The position numbers and the translations under genes are program-made. Of a DNA stretch of 64,000 nucleotides, positions 1 through 8,645 are shown piece after piece. Origin of the DNA: Pedobacter nutrimenti. GTDB taxonomy: Bacteria; Bacteroidota; Bacteroidia; Sphingobacteriales; Sphingobacteriaceae. How positions within the stretch are numbered: position 1 is the stretch's first letter; every line of letters starts with the position of its first letter. The stretch lies in NCBI RefSeq assembly GCF_003208655.1, contig NZ_QKLU01000007.1, forward strand, positions 124,001 through 188,000, given 5' to 3'. A model generated the notes under the pieces. That model had not been told where the DNA came from and did no database searches. It saw only the letters and a program-made list of their open reading frames with translations.

Positions 1-579
1 GTTTGTCCCCTGATTACAGCTTTTGGTGGGTTTTTTATCCTGAAAGAGCACCTGAGCCGGTTAAAACTAATTGCTTTGGGACTGGCTTTTGCAAGTATTG
101 CGGTATTGGCTACCGGTTCTTTAAGGGATGTGCTCTGGTCGGTGGCTATTGCATCTGTTTTTGCATTTTACCTGATCATTCAGCGGGCTGTTCAAACGGT
201 AAACAAGGTGAACATGCTGGCCCTTAATCTGCTCATTTCTGCTTTGCTGATGTTACCCTATTACCTTTCACAGCCTCTTTCTGTGCCGACTGAGCCCGTA
301 TTTTGGGGTACAATTGTGCTTATTGCGCTAATTTTTACCTTAATTCCATTGTTACTCAACTTATTTGCCCTTATTAAACTGCAGTCTTCTACATTGGGTA
401 TTATCATGTACGTTAATCCGATCATTGCTTTTTTGATTGCTTTTTGTTTTTATCATGAGCCCATCAGGTTTGTACAACTGCTGGCTTATTCTTTGCTCGT
501 GCTGGCTATTGTGGTTTTCAACTGGTCGGTTATCCGGGGTGGGGCCAGGTCAGCTGCTTTGTCACCAGAGGAAAAATAA
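1..579 (+). CDS. EamA/DMT-family exporter, C-terminal part (5' truncated by window edge)
   Basis: The reading frame is open from base 1 and gives 192 residues without its N-terminus. It holds about six hydrophobic helices. The visible start (PLITAFGGFFILKEHLS) matches the segment ending in a conserved Glu that closes the first EamA repeat. A second repeat follows, with a similar glycine-free helix and a late FYHEPI element, the usual second-repeat Glu. The layout and the RarD-like spacing point to a drug/metabolite transporter in the inner membrane; the substrate cannot be read from the sequence. It stops 43 bases before ldhA on the same strand. The family call is solid; any RarD-specific call is inference. 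Confidence 0.8.
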   Translation, partial: VCPLITAFGGFFILKEHLSRLKLIALGLAFASIAVLATGSLRDVLWSVAIASVFAFYLIIQRAVQTVNKVNMLALNLLISALLMLPYYLSQPLSVPTEPVFWGTIVLIALIFTLIPLLLNLFALIKLQSSTLGIIMYVNPIIAFLIAFCFYHEPIRFVQLLAYSLLVLAIVVFNWSVIRGGARSAALSPEEK

Positions 580-622
580 TAGAAGCTGAACTTTTTATAC
601 GATTTACTTTAATCCGCTATTT

Positions 623-1615
623 ATGAAAATTGCTTTTTTCAGTACACAATCTTACGATCGTAAATACTTTGACCAGGTTAACCGGCATTATGGTTATGAA
701 TTACTTTATTTTGAGGCTTCCCTGAATGAAAAGACAGCGATACTTGCAGAAGGTTGCCAGGCGGTTTGCATTTTTGTAAATGACCAGGCCAATGCCCTGA
801 CGCTGGAAAATCTCCATAAGCTGGGAATCCGGAATATTGTCCTTCGCTGCGCGGGTTTTAATCAGGTAGATCTGGAAAAAACGGCCGCTTTGGGCATGAG
901 GGTACTCCGGGTGCCGGCTTATTCACCTGAATCTATTGCTGAGCATGCCCTGGCTTTGATTTTAACATTAAACCGGAAAACCCACAAGGCCTATAACCGG
1001 GTCAGGGAAGGTAATTTTAGCCTGCAAAGGTTAACCGGCTTTAACATCAGCGGAAAAAGTATCGGAATTATTGGCCTGGGTAAAATCGGTTTGGCCTTTG
1101 CCAGAATTATGCAAGGTTTTGGCTGTAGGATCCTGGCTTTTGATCCTTTTACCAAGGATGTTCCTGCTTATATAGAACTGTGCGATCGGGATACTTTATT
1201 TGAACAAAGCCAGATCATTTCCATCCACTGTCCCTTAAATGCAGACACCAAACACCTGATTAATGCAGCCAGCCTGGCCAAAATGAAAGAAGGCGTGATG
1301 CTCATCAATACCAGCCGGGGGGCAGTCATCCGGACACCGGATGTGATTGAGGCTTTAAAGAGCGGAAAACTAGGGTACCTGGGGATTGACGTGTATGAGC
1401 AAGAAGACAAATTGTTTTTCAGGGACCTTTCTGAAAGTGTAATTCCTGACGACCAGATCCTTCGTTTGATGAGTTTTCCTAATGTGCTGATTACTGCACA
1501 CCAGGCGTTTTTAACACATGAGGCCTTAACAGAAATTGCGGAGACCACGCTTTCCAACCTGAAAAGTATTGTAGAAGGCCGGGAAAACCCTAACCAGGTT
1601 TCAAACGGATTTTAA
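623..1615 (+). CDS. ldhA: D-lactate dehydrogenase (2-hydroxyacid dehydrogenase family)
   Basis: A 330-residue cytoplasmic enzyme reducing pyruvate to D-lactate with NADH. The N-terminus and many internal blocks (AVCIFVND, LRCAGFN, HQAFLT) closely resemble E. coli LdhA. The Rossmann motif GLGKIG lies at about 151-156. The catalytic set is visible as Arg232 (NTSRGAV), Glu259 (GIDVYEQ) and His293 (TAHQAF). Length is normal for the family. The 3' end overlaps the convergent idi gene by 15 bases, so the two transcripts are antisense at their ends. No regulator is adjacent. Specificity for pyruvate is inferred from similarity to fermentative LdhA; another 2-hydroxyacid is possible. Confidence 0.9.
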   Translation: MKIAFFSTQSYDRKYFDQVNRHYGYELLYFEASLNEKTAILAEGCQAVCIFVNDQANALTLENLHKLGIRNIVLRCAGFNQVDLEKTAALGMRVLRVPAYSPESIAEHALALILTLNRKTHKAYNRVREGNFSLQRLTGFNISGKSIGIIGLGKIGLAFARIMQGFGCRILAFDPFTKDVPAYIELCDRDTLFEQSQIISIHCPLNADTKHLINAASLAKMKEGVMLINTSRGAVIRTPDVIEALKSGKLGYLGIDVYEQEDKLFFRDLSESVIPDDQILRLMSFPNVLITAHQAFLTHEALTEIAETTLSNLKSIVEGRENPNQVSNGF

Positions 1616-2116
1616 TTCCATAATTTTTGGAAAACAGATTTTCAGCCATGCGGTAAACTCCCCGGGCTGTTGCTCGAGTTCCAGGGAAAGTGCCCTGATG
1701 GAAATGTAACGGAAAGCAATAGCCTCTTCTGGATTCAGAATGGGAAGGGCATCAGTATAGCCAAAAAAAACATGATCATATTCATGTTCACTAAGCTGGT
1801 TTTCCAGATCGGCTTGATAAAGGAAACTAAAGCGGTGTTCAAGTTTGCACTGCAGGCCCATTTCTTCATTTAGCCGGCGCAGTGCAGCATCTGCGGTTTT
1901 TTCTCCCGGCCTGGGATGACTGCAACAGGTATTGGTCCATTTTCCAGCAGAGTGATATTTGTCCCGGGCCCGCTGCTGCAACAACAGCTCTCCTTTGCTG
2001 TTGAAAATAAATACCGAAAAAGCACGGTGCAGGAGTCCCTTGCGGTGCGCTTCCATTTTCTCCATCGTGCCCATTTGTTTATCCTGCTGATCAACCAGTA
2101 CCACTTGTTCTTCCAT
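1601..2116 (-). CDS. idi: Isopentenyl-diphosphate delta-isomerase, type I
   Basis: A 171-residue Nudix-fold enzyme interconverting isopentenyl and dimethylallyl diphosphate, supplying isoprenoid (menaquinone, undecaprenyl) synthesis. From the chosen start, the catalytic Cys is Cys65 in TNTCCSHPRPGE, followed by the Nudix-like helix (RRLNEEMGL) and the acidic motif EHEYDHVF that holds the second catalytic Glu. A longer frame begins at a TTG at 2137, but that codon lies inside or upstream of a good -7 box at 2125-2132. I therefore prefer the ATG at 2116 (or 2119), which also fits the family N-terminus. No other isoprenoid genes are nearby. Confidence 0.9.
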   Translation of the reverse strand: MEEQVVLVDQQDKQMGTMEKMEAHRKGLLHRAFSVFIFNSKGELLLQQRARDKYHSAGKWTNTCCSHPRPGEKTADAALRRLNEEMGLQCKLEHRFSFLYQADLENQLSEHEYDHVFFGYTDALPILNPEEAIAFRYISIRALSLELEQQPGEFTAWLKICFPKIMELKSV

Positions 2117-2124
2117 CATTGGCG

Positions 2125-2132
2125 CAAAGATA
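2125..2132 (-). promoter_or_regulatory. Putative -7 promoter box of idi
   Basis: On the minus strand the sequence is TATCTTTG, an exact match to the Bacteroidetes -7 consensus TAnnTTTG. It ends only 5 to 8 bases before the two candidate ATG codons at 2119 and 2116. Transcription would begin at or next to the start codon, giving a leaderless or nearly leaderless mRNA. No convincing -33 TTTG was found. Confidence 0.5.
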
Positions 2133-2205
2133 CGCAATAAGGTGCTTTTTCGGGAGTTTAAACTAAATGCTATCTTGTGTTGTTGTTTGTATAAATCAGA
2201 TCATC

Positions 2206-2562
2206 ATGAGCTATCAGGTACAATTATTTCCTCTGGAAGTAAAAAAAGCTTATTTTCTTTCAAAATCACCTGGTTTTCTTGAAAAAGTAGAAAACCTGAT
2301 CCCTTTCACTGCGGGGCAGAAGCAAAGGCTGAGGGACCGTTTGTCAAAATATGGTTACCGCCAGCAAAGGACAGACCCTTATGGCCATCATTATGTTTTT
2401 GATGAGGATGAAAGCATTAATGCCCTTTTAACAGACCATGGGTTATATTTTTCGGCAACAGGTGAGGGCGCATTTGAAATTGGCATGACAGCTTCGGAAT
2501 TTACCGATACAGAAGAATTCGCCAAATACGATCCTCAGAATGGTGGCTGGGAGGAAATTTGA
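2206..2562 (+). CDS. Uncharacterised small cytoplasmic protein
   Basis: A 118-residue protein beginning MSYQVQLFPLEVK. A 13-residue upstream extension to an ATG at 2167 is possible, but it is Cys-rich and unlike a normal start. I see no signal peptide or membrane segment. The middle is basic (TAGQKQRLRDRLSKYGY) and the C-terminus is acidic, ending GGWEEI. I do not recognise a characterised family. It is divergent from idi and sits 7 bases from the end of the convergent AraC gene. Codon use and compactness look like a genuine gene. Confidence 0.65.
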   Translation: MSYQVQLFPLEVKKAYFLSKSPGFLEKVENLIPFTAGQKQRLRDRLSKYGYRQQRTDPYGHHYVFDEDESINALLTDHGLYFSATGEGAFEIGMTASEFTDTEEFAKYDPQNGGWEEI

Positions 2563-2569
2563 ATCCTCC

Positions 2570-3472
2570 CTAAACCAAACGGAAAGCAGTTGGTGTGAGT
2601 GCGGCCTGCTTTCTGAAAAAATTATTGAAATGAGAAGGTTCTTCAAAACCCAGACAATAGCTGATTTCTGAAATGTTCCAGTTGGTGTGCTTTAACAAAG
2701 CTTTCGCTTCGCTGATGATCCTTTCTGCAATATGGCCGGTTGTGGTTTTTCCTGTAGTTTCTTTAACGGCCCGGTTCAAATGGTTAACATGTACCGACAG
2801 CTGATCTGCAAAATCTTTTGCCGAACGCATAGACAGGCGCTGGGCCGGGGATTCAATCGGAAACTGACGGTCCAGTAATTCATTAAAAACCGCTGTGATC
2901 CTGGAATTGGCATCTGTATGCTGGTGCAGCGTTTCTGTTGGCCCGATCTTCAGGGCATAGTGCAGCATTTCGGTAACATAATTTCGGATCAGGTCATTTT
3001 TAAACCGGTAATCGGAATGGACTTCTTCAAGCATTTTCTCGAAAATCAGGCTCACATGTTGGTCTTGTTGTTCATTCAGGGCAAAAGAAGGTTTTCCTCC
3101 CGGGCTGAACATAGGCAGATCACGGATACCACCCCTGACATTTTCTGTAAAAAACGCTTCTTTGAAAATGCAGAAATAACCACTTTTCAGTTCTGATAGA
3201 AATTCCACAGTATAGGGTACCCTGGGATTGAAAAACATTAAAGTGGTTCCTGATATATGGATGCTTTTGTCGGCATAATGATAAATCACTTCTCCTCTGT
3301 TGAGGCTAAACTTATAAAAGTCCCTGCGGGCATAGGTCACCGGCTGGGAGGGAGTTGCAATACAGTCTTCGACTTTGAAGACATTGAAATGGCCGCTTTC
3401 CCTTTGAAGGTTGTTTGGGACCTGGTCAAATTTTTTCCGGTAAAAATCCTCTAAACTCTCTGTTTTTGACAT
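2570..3472 (-). CDS. AraC-family transcriptional regulator
   Basis: A 300-residue regulator. The first ~190 residues look like a cupin-type ligand-binding domain (SIHISGTTLMFFNPRVPYTV). The last ~100 hold the two helix-turn-helix units of AraC, with the second ending in a typical motif (ISEISYCLGFEEPSHFNNFF). It lies 25 bases downstream of the short-chain dehydrogenase gene on the same strand, so the two are probably co-transcribed and the dehydrogenase may be a target. Effector unknown. Family assignment is firm. Confidence 0.9.
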   Translation of the reverse strand: MSKTESLEDFYRKKFDQVPNNLQRESGHFNVFKVEDCIATPSQPVTYARRDFYKFSLNRGEVIYHYADKSIHISGTTLMFFNPRVPYTVEFLSELKSGYFCIFKEAFFTENVRGGIRDLPMFSPGGKPSFALNEQQDQHVSLIFEKMLEEVHSDYRFKNDLIRNYVTEMLHYALKIGPTETLHQHTDANSRITAVFNELLDRQFPIESPAQRLSMRSAKDFADQLSVHVNHLNRAVKETTGKTTTGHIAERIISEAKALLKHTNWNISEISYCLGFEEPSHFNNFFRKQAALTPTAFRLV

Positions 3473-3497
3473 ATACTATAAAGTTAAATATTTAAAT

Positions 3498-4349
3498 TTA
3501 AACAACCGCTTCAAAGGCTGTGGACAGGGTCAGCTCTTTCCACTTTTCCAGTTCCATGGCCAGTGAGCTGATCTTTTCCTGGGCAAGCTGATAGGCATCT
3601 TCTCCTAAAAACAGGCGAAGTGGTGCATTGGGTTCACCGCCAATTTTAATCATCACTTTCGCAGCTTTAACAGGATCCCCGGCTTGTTTTCCATCAATTT
3701 CATGCTGGTGTAGTCTTTGTGTATCCCGTACTTCTTTGTATTCCAGGATTTCATTTTCGGGCACCTGCAGGGAATCTGGTGCAAGGAAGTTTGTCCTGAA
3801 ATAACCAGGTGCAATAATGGTGGCCTGTACCCCAAATGGTTTGACTTCTGCTGCCAATGCTTCGGAAAGTCCTTCTATTGCAAATTTAGTGGCGCAATAT
3901 ATTCCGAAGCCTGGAAAGTTTCCGGTAAAACCACCTATGGAGGAGATGTTGATGATGTGACCAGACCTTTGTTTACGGAAATAAGGCATGGCTTTTCGGA
4001 TCACATTTAAGGTCCCAAAAACATTCACTTCAAAATTTTCATGCGATTCTCCGTCACTTAATTCTTCCAGGCTCCCTACCAAACCATAACCGGCATTATT
4101 GACCACCACATCAAGTTTCCCGAAATAGGCATGGCTTGTTTTCAGGGCCAGGGCAACCTGACGTTCATTTTTCAGGTCCATGGCCAGTGGAAGAAAATTT
4201 TCGGTGTTTTCACCAATCGCCAGCTGCAGGTCTTCTGCATTTCTGGAAGTTGCAGCGACCCGGTGACCTTCTTTTAATAATTCTTTAACCAGTGTAAGTC
4301 CCAGCCCTTTTGAGGCGCCGGTTACGAACCAAACTTTTTTTGTATCCAT
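3498..4349 (-). CDS. Short-chain dehydrogenase/reductase
   Basis: A 283-residue classical SDR. The NAD(P)-binding glycine motif TGASKGLG is near the N-terminus, with NNAGYG near residue 85, the catalytic Ser in INISSIGG, and the YCATK Tyr/Lys pair. Asn-Ala-Gly and the extended C-terminal substrate loop (about residues 185-260) match the oxidoreductases often controlled by a linked AraC regulator. The reaction is NAD(P)-dependent reduction or oxidation of a carbonyl/alcohol; the substrate is not predictable. It starts from a -7 box at 4373-4380 and leads a two-gene unit with the AraC gene. Confidence 0.9.
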   Translation of the reverse strand: MDTKKVWFVTGASKGLGLTLVKELLKEGHRVAATSRNAEDLQLAIGENTENFLPLAMDLKNERQVALALKTSHAYFGKLDVVVNNAGYGLVGSLEELSDGESHENFEVNVFGTLNVIRKAMPYFRKQRSGHIINISSIGGFTGNFPGFGIYCATKFAIEGLSEALAAEVKPFGVQATIIAPGYFRTNFLAPDSLQVPENEILEYKEVRDTQRLHQHEIDGKQAGDPVKAAKVMIKIGGEPNAPLRLFLGEDAYQLAQEKISSLAMELEKWKELTLSTAFEAVV

Positions 4350-4372
4350 GTTTTTTATTGGTTTTGATTACA

Positions 4373-4380
4373 CAAAATTA
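4373..4380 (-). promoter_or_regulatory. Putative -7 box for the SDR/AraC unit
   Basis: The minus strand reads TAATTTTG, which fits TAnnTTTG, 23 bases ahead of the ATG at 4349. This would leave a leader of about 18 bases. A -33 element at the usual distance is not obvious. Confidence 0.4.
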
Positions 4381-4477
4381 CTATGGGAAAAGCCCCGTCT
4401 TTGTACGCCAATCAAACCAATACTTGCAAAATTCAAACAATCGAAGGGGGGAAGCGTGTTTAATAAATAGATTCTCT

Positions 4478-6451
4478 ATGCTTAAATTTAAGAAAATGAA
4501 AAATCTTCCCAAAGGACTTCCCCTGATTGGGGCCGAAGTGTTTATTGAACCTGGACAGACGGCTCTGGAAATAGATACCTGGTTTAAACGCCTGAAAGAA
4601 TGCGGAATGAAACTCACCCGGATCCGTCTGTTTGAAAGTGACATGCGCGGGGCCCAGGGGGGCTGGGATTTTTCATTGTTTGACGAGGCTTTCCGGGCAG
4701 GGGAAAAGTATGGGATCCAGATTTACGGAAATCTTTTTCCGGCAACGGATTTTACGGATGTGGGCGGTTTTAAATTTCCAAAAACTAAAGGGCATTTAGA
4801 GGAGATTGCTGTTTATATTAAAGAAGTGGTGCTTCATTTTAAAACCTTTAAATCACTTGCTGGTTGGGTACCGATCAATGAACCGGGATCAGGAAATTTG
4901 CCTCAAGAGGAGTTTAGTCTGGAGCGTTTTGAACAATGGAAAAAACAATTGGGCCAGGACAGTTACCAGAGCTGGGGTTTCAGGACCTTGGATTTTAGCC
5001 CGGAAAAATTTTTGTTGTATTACAACACCTGGTTTTTGAAATGGCTGACTGGGCAAATACGTTTGTATGATCCCATGGCGCCAATCCACGTAAACAATCA
5101 CGCCATTTTTCAGCATGCAGCAGAATATGATTTTCCGGCCTGGAGAACTTTTCTGGATAGTCTGGGTGGTTCTGCACATGCCAGCTGGCATTTTAATTAT
5201 TTCAGCAGGACAAAATATGCGGTGGCCATGTCTGCCAACTCCGAGATGCTGCGTTCAGGGGCCGGACCGATTCCCTGGCTGATGACAGAACTTCAGGGAG
5301 GAAACAACATTTACAGTGCATTTAACCCACTTTGTCCTACAGCAAATGAAATTACACAATGGCTTTGGATAACCATTGCCTCGGGGAGCAAGGGTACGGT
5401 GTTTTGGTGCCTGAACTCAAGACGCTCTGGTTTTGAGGCAGGTGAGTGGGCCATGCTGGATTATCAGAACCAGCCTTCAGACCGGATGCAGGCTGCGGCA
5501 GAGGCCGCTGAACTATTGGAAAAACATGCCGGTTTTTTTTCAGAAGCAATGGTTGCAACCTGCTGTGTTCAGGTTTTGTATATCCGGGAGTCTTTGTGGG
5601 TAGAGAAAAAATTGCAGGTACCCGGGACTTTTTACCCGGGACGTGCAGAGGGCGGAGTCATGAAATCGGCCCTGGCTTATTTTGAAGCATTGGGAGAAAT
5701 GGGCATCCATGTTGGTTTTGGAGAGATCAGTGAGTTTGATTTTGATAAAAATGATTATTCTGGACAAATGCTCCTTCTGGCGCAGCAGATTAGTATTCCG
5801 TCCAGGTATTGGAAGGCGCTGGAAAGCTTTGTAGAGAAAGGTGGAAAATTGTTTGTAGATGGCCTCTCTGCTTATTATGATGAAAATGCCTGTACTTTGA
5901 TGGGAAGGGGTTTTCCTTTTCTTAAATTATTTGGTGGCCAGGTCAGGGAATTTAAAATGATGGAATCTTTGTTCTGCCTACCTGTTGGGAAAATAGATGC
6001 ACCCGCCCATCTTTGGAGGGGGACCATTTTGCCCGGAGCTGGGGTAGTGGTCCTGTCCCGGAAAGGTGACGATGTTTTTGCCGTACGAAATGACTATGGC
6101 AAAGGTCAAGTGCTCTGGATTCCTTCTTTGCTTGGGCTTGGTGCCAGATTGGAAGATAACTACAGCGCATTACAGGAAATACTGGGACGGGAGCTGGCCG
6201 GATTGCCACTGGTATTCCGTTTTGAAAAACCGGTTAAAAATGTCCTGATGAAAGTATTAAAAAATGAAGCAGATTATGTGACCGTACTGGTGAATAAATC
6301 AGGCATGGTGCAGCAGGTCCGGATCCTGTGTGACTTGAAACTGGAACCCATTTTGCTGTTTGCTGATGGCCATGGCGGCCCTGATCAAGGACTGGAAATG
6401 GTGATCAACCCGGAGGAAACCTTATTGCTGAAATGGTCAGCAAGGGGTTAG
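4478..6451 (+). CDS. Clan GH-A glycoside hydrolase, GH42 beta-galactosidase-like
   Basis: About 657 residues from the ATG at 4478 (4496 is also possible, 651 residues). A longer frame reaching 4310 would overlap the divergent SDR gene and is unlikely. The N-terminal TIM barrel carries the acid/base Glu135 in PINEPGSG and the probable nucleophile Glu271 in MTELQGGNN, the paired glutamates of clan GH-A. After residue ~390 comes a region resembling the GH42 trimerisation domain (FEALGEMGIHVGFGEISEFD), then a small beta domain. No signal peptide is evident, so it would act in the cytoplasm on imported oligosaccharide. It is not next to SusC/SusD genes. Substrate is uncertain. Confidence 0.75.
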   Translation: MLKFKKMKNLPKGLPLIGAEVFIEPGQTALEIDTWFKRLKECGMKLTRIRLFESDMRGAQGGWDFSLFDEAFRAGEKYGIQIYGNLFPATDFTDVGGFKFPKTKGHLEEIAVYIKEVVLHFKTFKSLAGWVPINEPGSGNLPQEEFSLERFEQWKKQLGQDSYQSWGFRTLDFSPEKFLLYYNTWFLKWLTGQIRLYDPMAPIHVNNHAIFQHAAEYDFPAWRTFLDSLGGSAHASWHFNYFSRTKYAVAMSANSEMLRSGAGPIPWLMTELQGGNNIYSAFNPLCPTANEITQWLWITIASGSKGTVFWCLNSRRSGFEAGEWAMLDYQNQPSDRMQAAAEAAELLEKHAGFFSEAMVATCCVQVLYIRESLWVEKKLQVPGTFYPGRAEGGVMKSALAYFEALGEMGIHVGFGEISEFDFDKNDYSGQMLLLAQQISIPSRYWKALESFVEKGGKLFVDGLSAYYDENACTLMGRGFPFLKLFGGQVREFKMMESLFCLPVGKIDAPAHLWRGTILPGAGVVVLSRKGDDVFAVRNDYGKGQVLWIPSLLGLGARLEDNYSALQEILGRELAGLPLVFRFEKPVKNVLMKVLKNEADYVTVLVNKSGMVQQVRILCDLKLEPILLFADGHGGPDQGLEMVINPEETLLLKWSARG

Positions 6452-6457
6452 AATAAG

Positions 6458-6473
6458 ATTAAAATCTTTTAAT
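6458..6473. promoter_or_regulatory. 16-base perfect inverted repeat upstream of the response regulator
   Basis: ATTAAAA-TC-TTTTAAT is a perfect palindrome just after the glycosidase stop codon and 50 bases before the regulator gene. It contains two TTAA cores 10 bases apart (6459 and 6469). The same core recurs in the array upstream of the efflux genes (8566-8635), so it may be an autoregulatory binding site. A role as a weak transcript end for the glycosidase gene cannot be excluded. Confidence 0.45.
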
Positions 6474-6500
6474 GTGCCGGGTATTGACCGCAAAGGCCTT

Positions 6501-6508
6501 TATATTTG
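6501..6508 (+). promoter_or_regulatory. Putative -7 box of the two-component operon
   Basis: TATATTTG matches TAnnTTTG exactly and ends 14 bases before the regulator ATG. A TTGAC at 6484 is closer than the usual -33 spacing, which weakens the call. Confidence 0.4.
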
Positions 6509-6522
6509 ATTAAAAAAAGCCC

Positions 6523-7197
6523 ATGAATATTCTGTTGATAGAAGATGAACCTAAGGTTGCTGCATTTATCAAAAAAGGCCTGGAAGAGCAATTGAATAAT
6601 GTTTCTCTGGCCTATGATGGAAATGTAGGCTGTAAAATGGCCTTGGAAAACGATTATGATCTGATCATTCTGGATGTGGTTTTACCTCATATTAATGGAA
6701 TGGAAGTTTGTAAACTGGTCCGTCAGCTCAAAAAAGAGGTGCCTATTTTAATGTTGTCTGCACTCGATACGGTCAATGATAAAGTCCAGGGCCTGGAGAA
6801 CGGGGCAGATGATTACCTGACCAAACCTTTTCATTTTGAAGAACTGCTGGCACGTATTAAAGCTTTAAACCGCAGAAAGGATCTGGTTTTGCCGGGTACC
6901 ATTTATAAGGTTGCCGATCTGGAAATGGATTGTTATAAAAAAACAGTGACCCGAAAGGGAAAGATCATCCTGCTCTCTGCAAAGGAGTTTACTTTACTGG
7001 AGGTGCTGATGGCCAATAAAAACCGGGTTTTATCCAGGATTTATATTGCAGAAACGGTATGGGGAATTTCTTTTAACCGGGGAACCAACCTGATCGATGT
7101 CTACATCAATTACCTGAGGTCAAAAGTAGATAAGGGCTACCCTAAGCAACTGATTCATACCGTTATTGGTATGGGTTATATTATTAAAGATCAGTAA
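6523..7197 (+). CDS. OmpR/PhoB-family response regulator of the metal-efflux operon
   Basis: A 224-residue regulator. The receiver domain (about 1-120) has the acidic pocket at Glu7-Asp8, the phosphoacceptor Asp51 (IILDVVLP) and the conserved Lys in YLTKPF. The C-terminal winged helix (about 130-224) ends with the typical GMGYIIKD strand. It lies 3 bases ahead of its kinase and upstream of czcCBA-type genes, the arrangement of CusRS/CzcRS systems. It probably senses metal through the kinase and activates the efflux genes, likely through the phased repeats at 8566-8635. The role is inferred from context; the domain call is certain. Confidence 0.93.
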   Translation: MNILLIEDEPKVAAFIKKGLEEQLNNVSLAYDGNVGCKMALENDYDLIILDVVLPHINGMEVCKLVRQLKKEVPILMLSALDTVNDKVQGLENGADDYLTKPFHFEELLARIKALNRRKDLVLPGTIYKVADLEMDCYKKTVTRKGKIILLSAKEFTLLEVLMANKNRVLSRIYIAETVWGISFNRGTNLIDVYINYLRSKVDKGYPKQLIHTVIGMGYIIKDQ

Positions 7198-7200
7198 GGT

Positions 7201-8550
7201 ATGAAATTTAAAAATGCCCTCTCGCTTAAATTTACCTTTATGTTCGCCCTTTTGTTATCGGCGGTACTAACGGGTATTTATCTTTTTGTGGAACACAACC
7301 GGTCTGTTTCTTTTTACAATAAACTCGATGAACGGGCAATGATTGCCGCTCAGTTCTATTTTGCAGAAGATAACCTGTCCATAAAAATGTTTAGTCAGGT
7401 GGCGAAAAAATTTCCCCAGTCCTTATCCAGTGAATCGATCAGTATTTATGATCAGCAACTCGAGCCAAAGTTTATGCCCGAGGATTCTATCCGCTGGAAG
7501 CATAGTTTTCTGAAAGAGATCGTGAAAAAGAAAAACCTTCATTTTCTTTCCGGGCAACGTCAGGTGGCTGGATTGTATTATGAAGACAATTCCGGGAACT
7601 TTATTGTGGTGGTTTCCGCCCTGGATGAGCAGGGCTTTCATGATATGCGTCAGCTCAGGCTTATTATGTCTGTCTTTTTTGTCGCTTCCCTTTTTATCAC
7701 TTTTTTTATCGGAAGAATTTTTGCAAACCTTTCTCTGCAGCCCATAGTAGGAATGACGGCCGGGCTGAAACGGATCAGGGCATCCAACCTTCATATGCGC
7801 CTACCGGTCAGGACAAGAAAAACGGATGAAATAGACAACCTCTCTTTAACGATCAATCAGCTATTGGAGCATCTTGAACAATCTTTTGAAGGACAGAAAT
7901 CTTTTGTCGCTAATGCCTCCCACGAACTGCGTACGCCCATTACAGCCATACTTGGTGAAGCAGAGATTACCCTGATGAAGGAAAGGACTGCCGTGGAATA
8001 CCAAAAGGCCCTGCAGGAAGTTGTTGCCGGAGTGGAACAGTTAAACCACATCATCAATAGTTTGATGGAATTGTTGCAGACCAATCTGGACAATAAGGAT
8101 TTTCAAAACATCAGGATCGATGAACTGATGTGGGAAGTTGCTGATGAACTGAGCCTGAAAAAACGAACAGAACAGGTTCATTATACTATCCCTGAGGAAG
8201 TCTCCGGTATAGAGCTTTTGGGCAACAGGAGGTTATTATTTATTGCCATTAGTAATCTGTTGAAAAACGCGGTTAAATTTTCAGAAGGAAAAATGGTAAA
8301 CTGTACGGTAAGTTATGATGCCCGGGGCCTGTATATTGAAATCAGGGACCAGGGTATTGGTATTGCGGCACAGGATCTGGACAGGATTTTTCAACCCTTT
8401 TACCGCTCTTCAAACGCATTAGAATATCCGGGTTATGGAATCGGTCTTTCGCTGACCTATAACATCGTTAAGCTGCACAATGGCCGTATAGAAATTAATT
8501 CTGAATTAAGAAAGGGGACCACTGTTAAGCTTTTTCTTCCTGCTGTCTGA
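7201..8550 (+). CDS. Membrane sensor histidine kinase of the metal-efflux operon
   Basis: A 449-residue kinase. There are two membrane helices (about 12-30 and 150-172) enclosing a periplasmic sensor of about 120 residues, then a HAMP linker, and HisKA with the phospho-His in NASHELRTPIT. The HATPase has N (NLLKNAVKFS), G1 (DQGIGI), F and G2 (GYGIGLSL) boxes. The periplasmic domain has no Cys cluster and few His, so I cannot name the metal. It follows the regulator by 3 bases. A 121-base gap separates it from the efflux genes and contains the repeat array and a promoter, so the efflux genes form a separate transcript. Confidence 0.93.
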   Translation: MKFKNALSLKFTFMFALLLSAVLTGIYLFVEHNRSVSFYNKLDERAMIAAQFYFAEDNLSIKMFSQVAKKFPQSLSSESISIYDQQLEPKFMPEDSIRWKHSFLKEIVKKKNLHFLSGQRQVAGLYYEDNSGNFIVVVSALDEQGFHDMRQLRLIMSVFFVASLFITFFIGRIFANLSLQPIVGMTAGLKRIRASNLHMRLPVRTRKTDEIDNLSLTINQLLEHLEQSFEGQKSFVANASHELRTPITAILGEAEITLMKERTAVEYQKALQEVVAGVEQLNHIINSLMELLQTNLDNKDFQNIRIDELMWEVADELSLKKRTEQVHYTIPEEVSGIELLGNRRLLFIAISNLLKNAVKFSEGKMVNCTVSYDARGLYIEIRDQGIGIAAQDLDRIFQPFYRSSNALEYPGYGIGLSLTYNIVKLHNGRIEINSELRKGTTVKLFLPAV

Positions 8551-8565
8551 CCTCTCAGGGGTGTT

Positions 8566-8635
8566 TTAAGCAGACATTAAAGAATTCTAATGGTCTTTTA
8601 ATCCATCTCTAATAAAGATCTAAACGCTTCCTAAT
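8566..8635 (+). promoter_or_regulatory. Phased array of seven YTAA direct repeats (probable response-regulator operator)
   Basis: TTAA or CTAA cores begin at 8566, 8577, 8587, 8598, 8609, 8620 and 8631, giving spacings of 11, 10, 11, 11, 11 and 11 bases. They therefore lie on one face of the helix. OmpR/PhoB-type regulators bind tandem direct half-sites at this spacing. The last repeat ends 10 bases before a -7 box (8646-8653), a position suited to activation. The binding protein is inferred to be the regulator at 6523-7197. Confidence 0.6.
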
Positions 8636-8645
8636 GTAGGGCATG

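Noticed and set aside
4310..4477. N-terminal extension of the GH42-like glycosidase to 4310
   Set aside because: It would overlap the divergent dehydrogenase gene and its promoter box, and the added residues lack family similarity.
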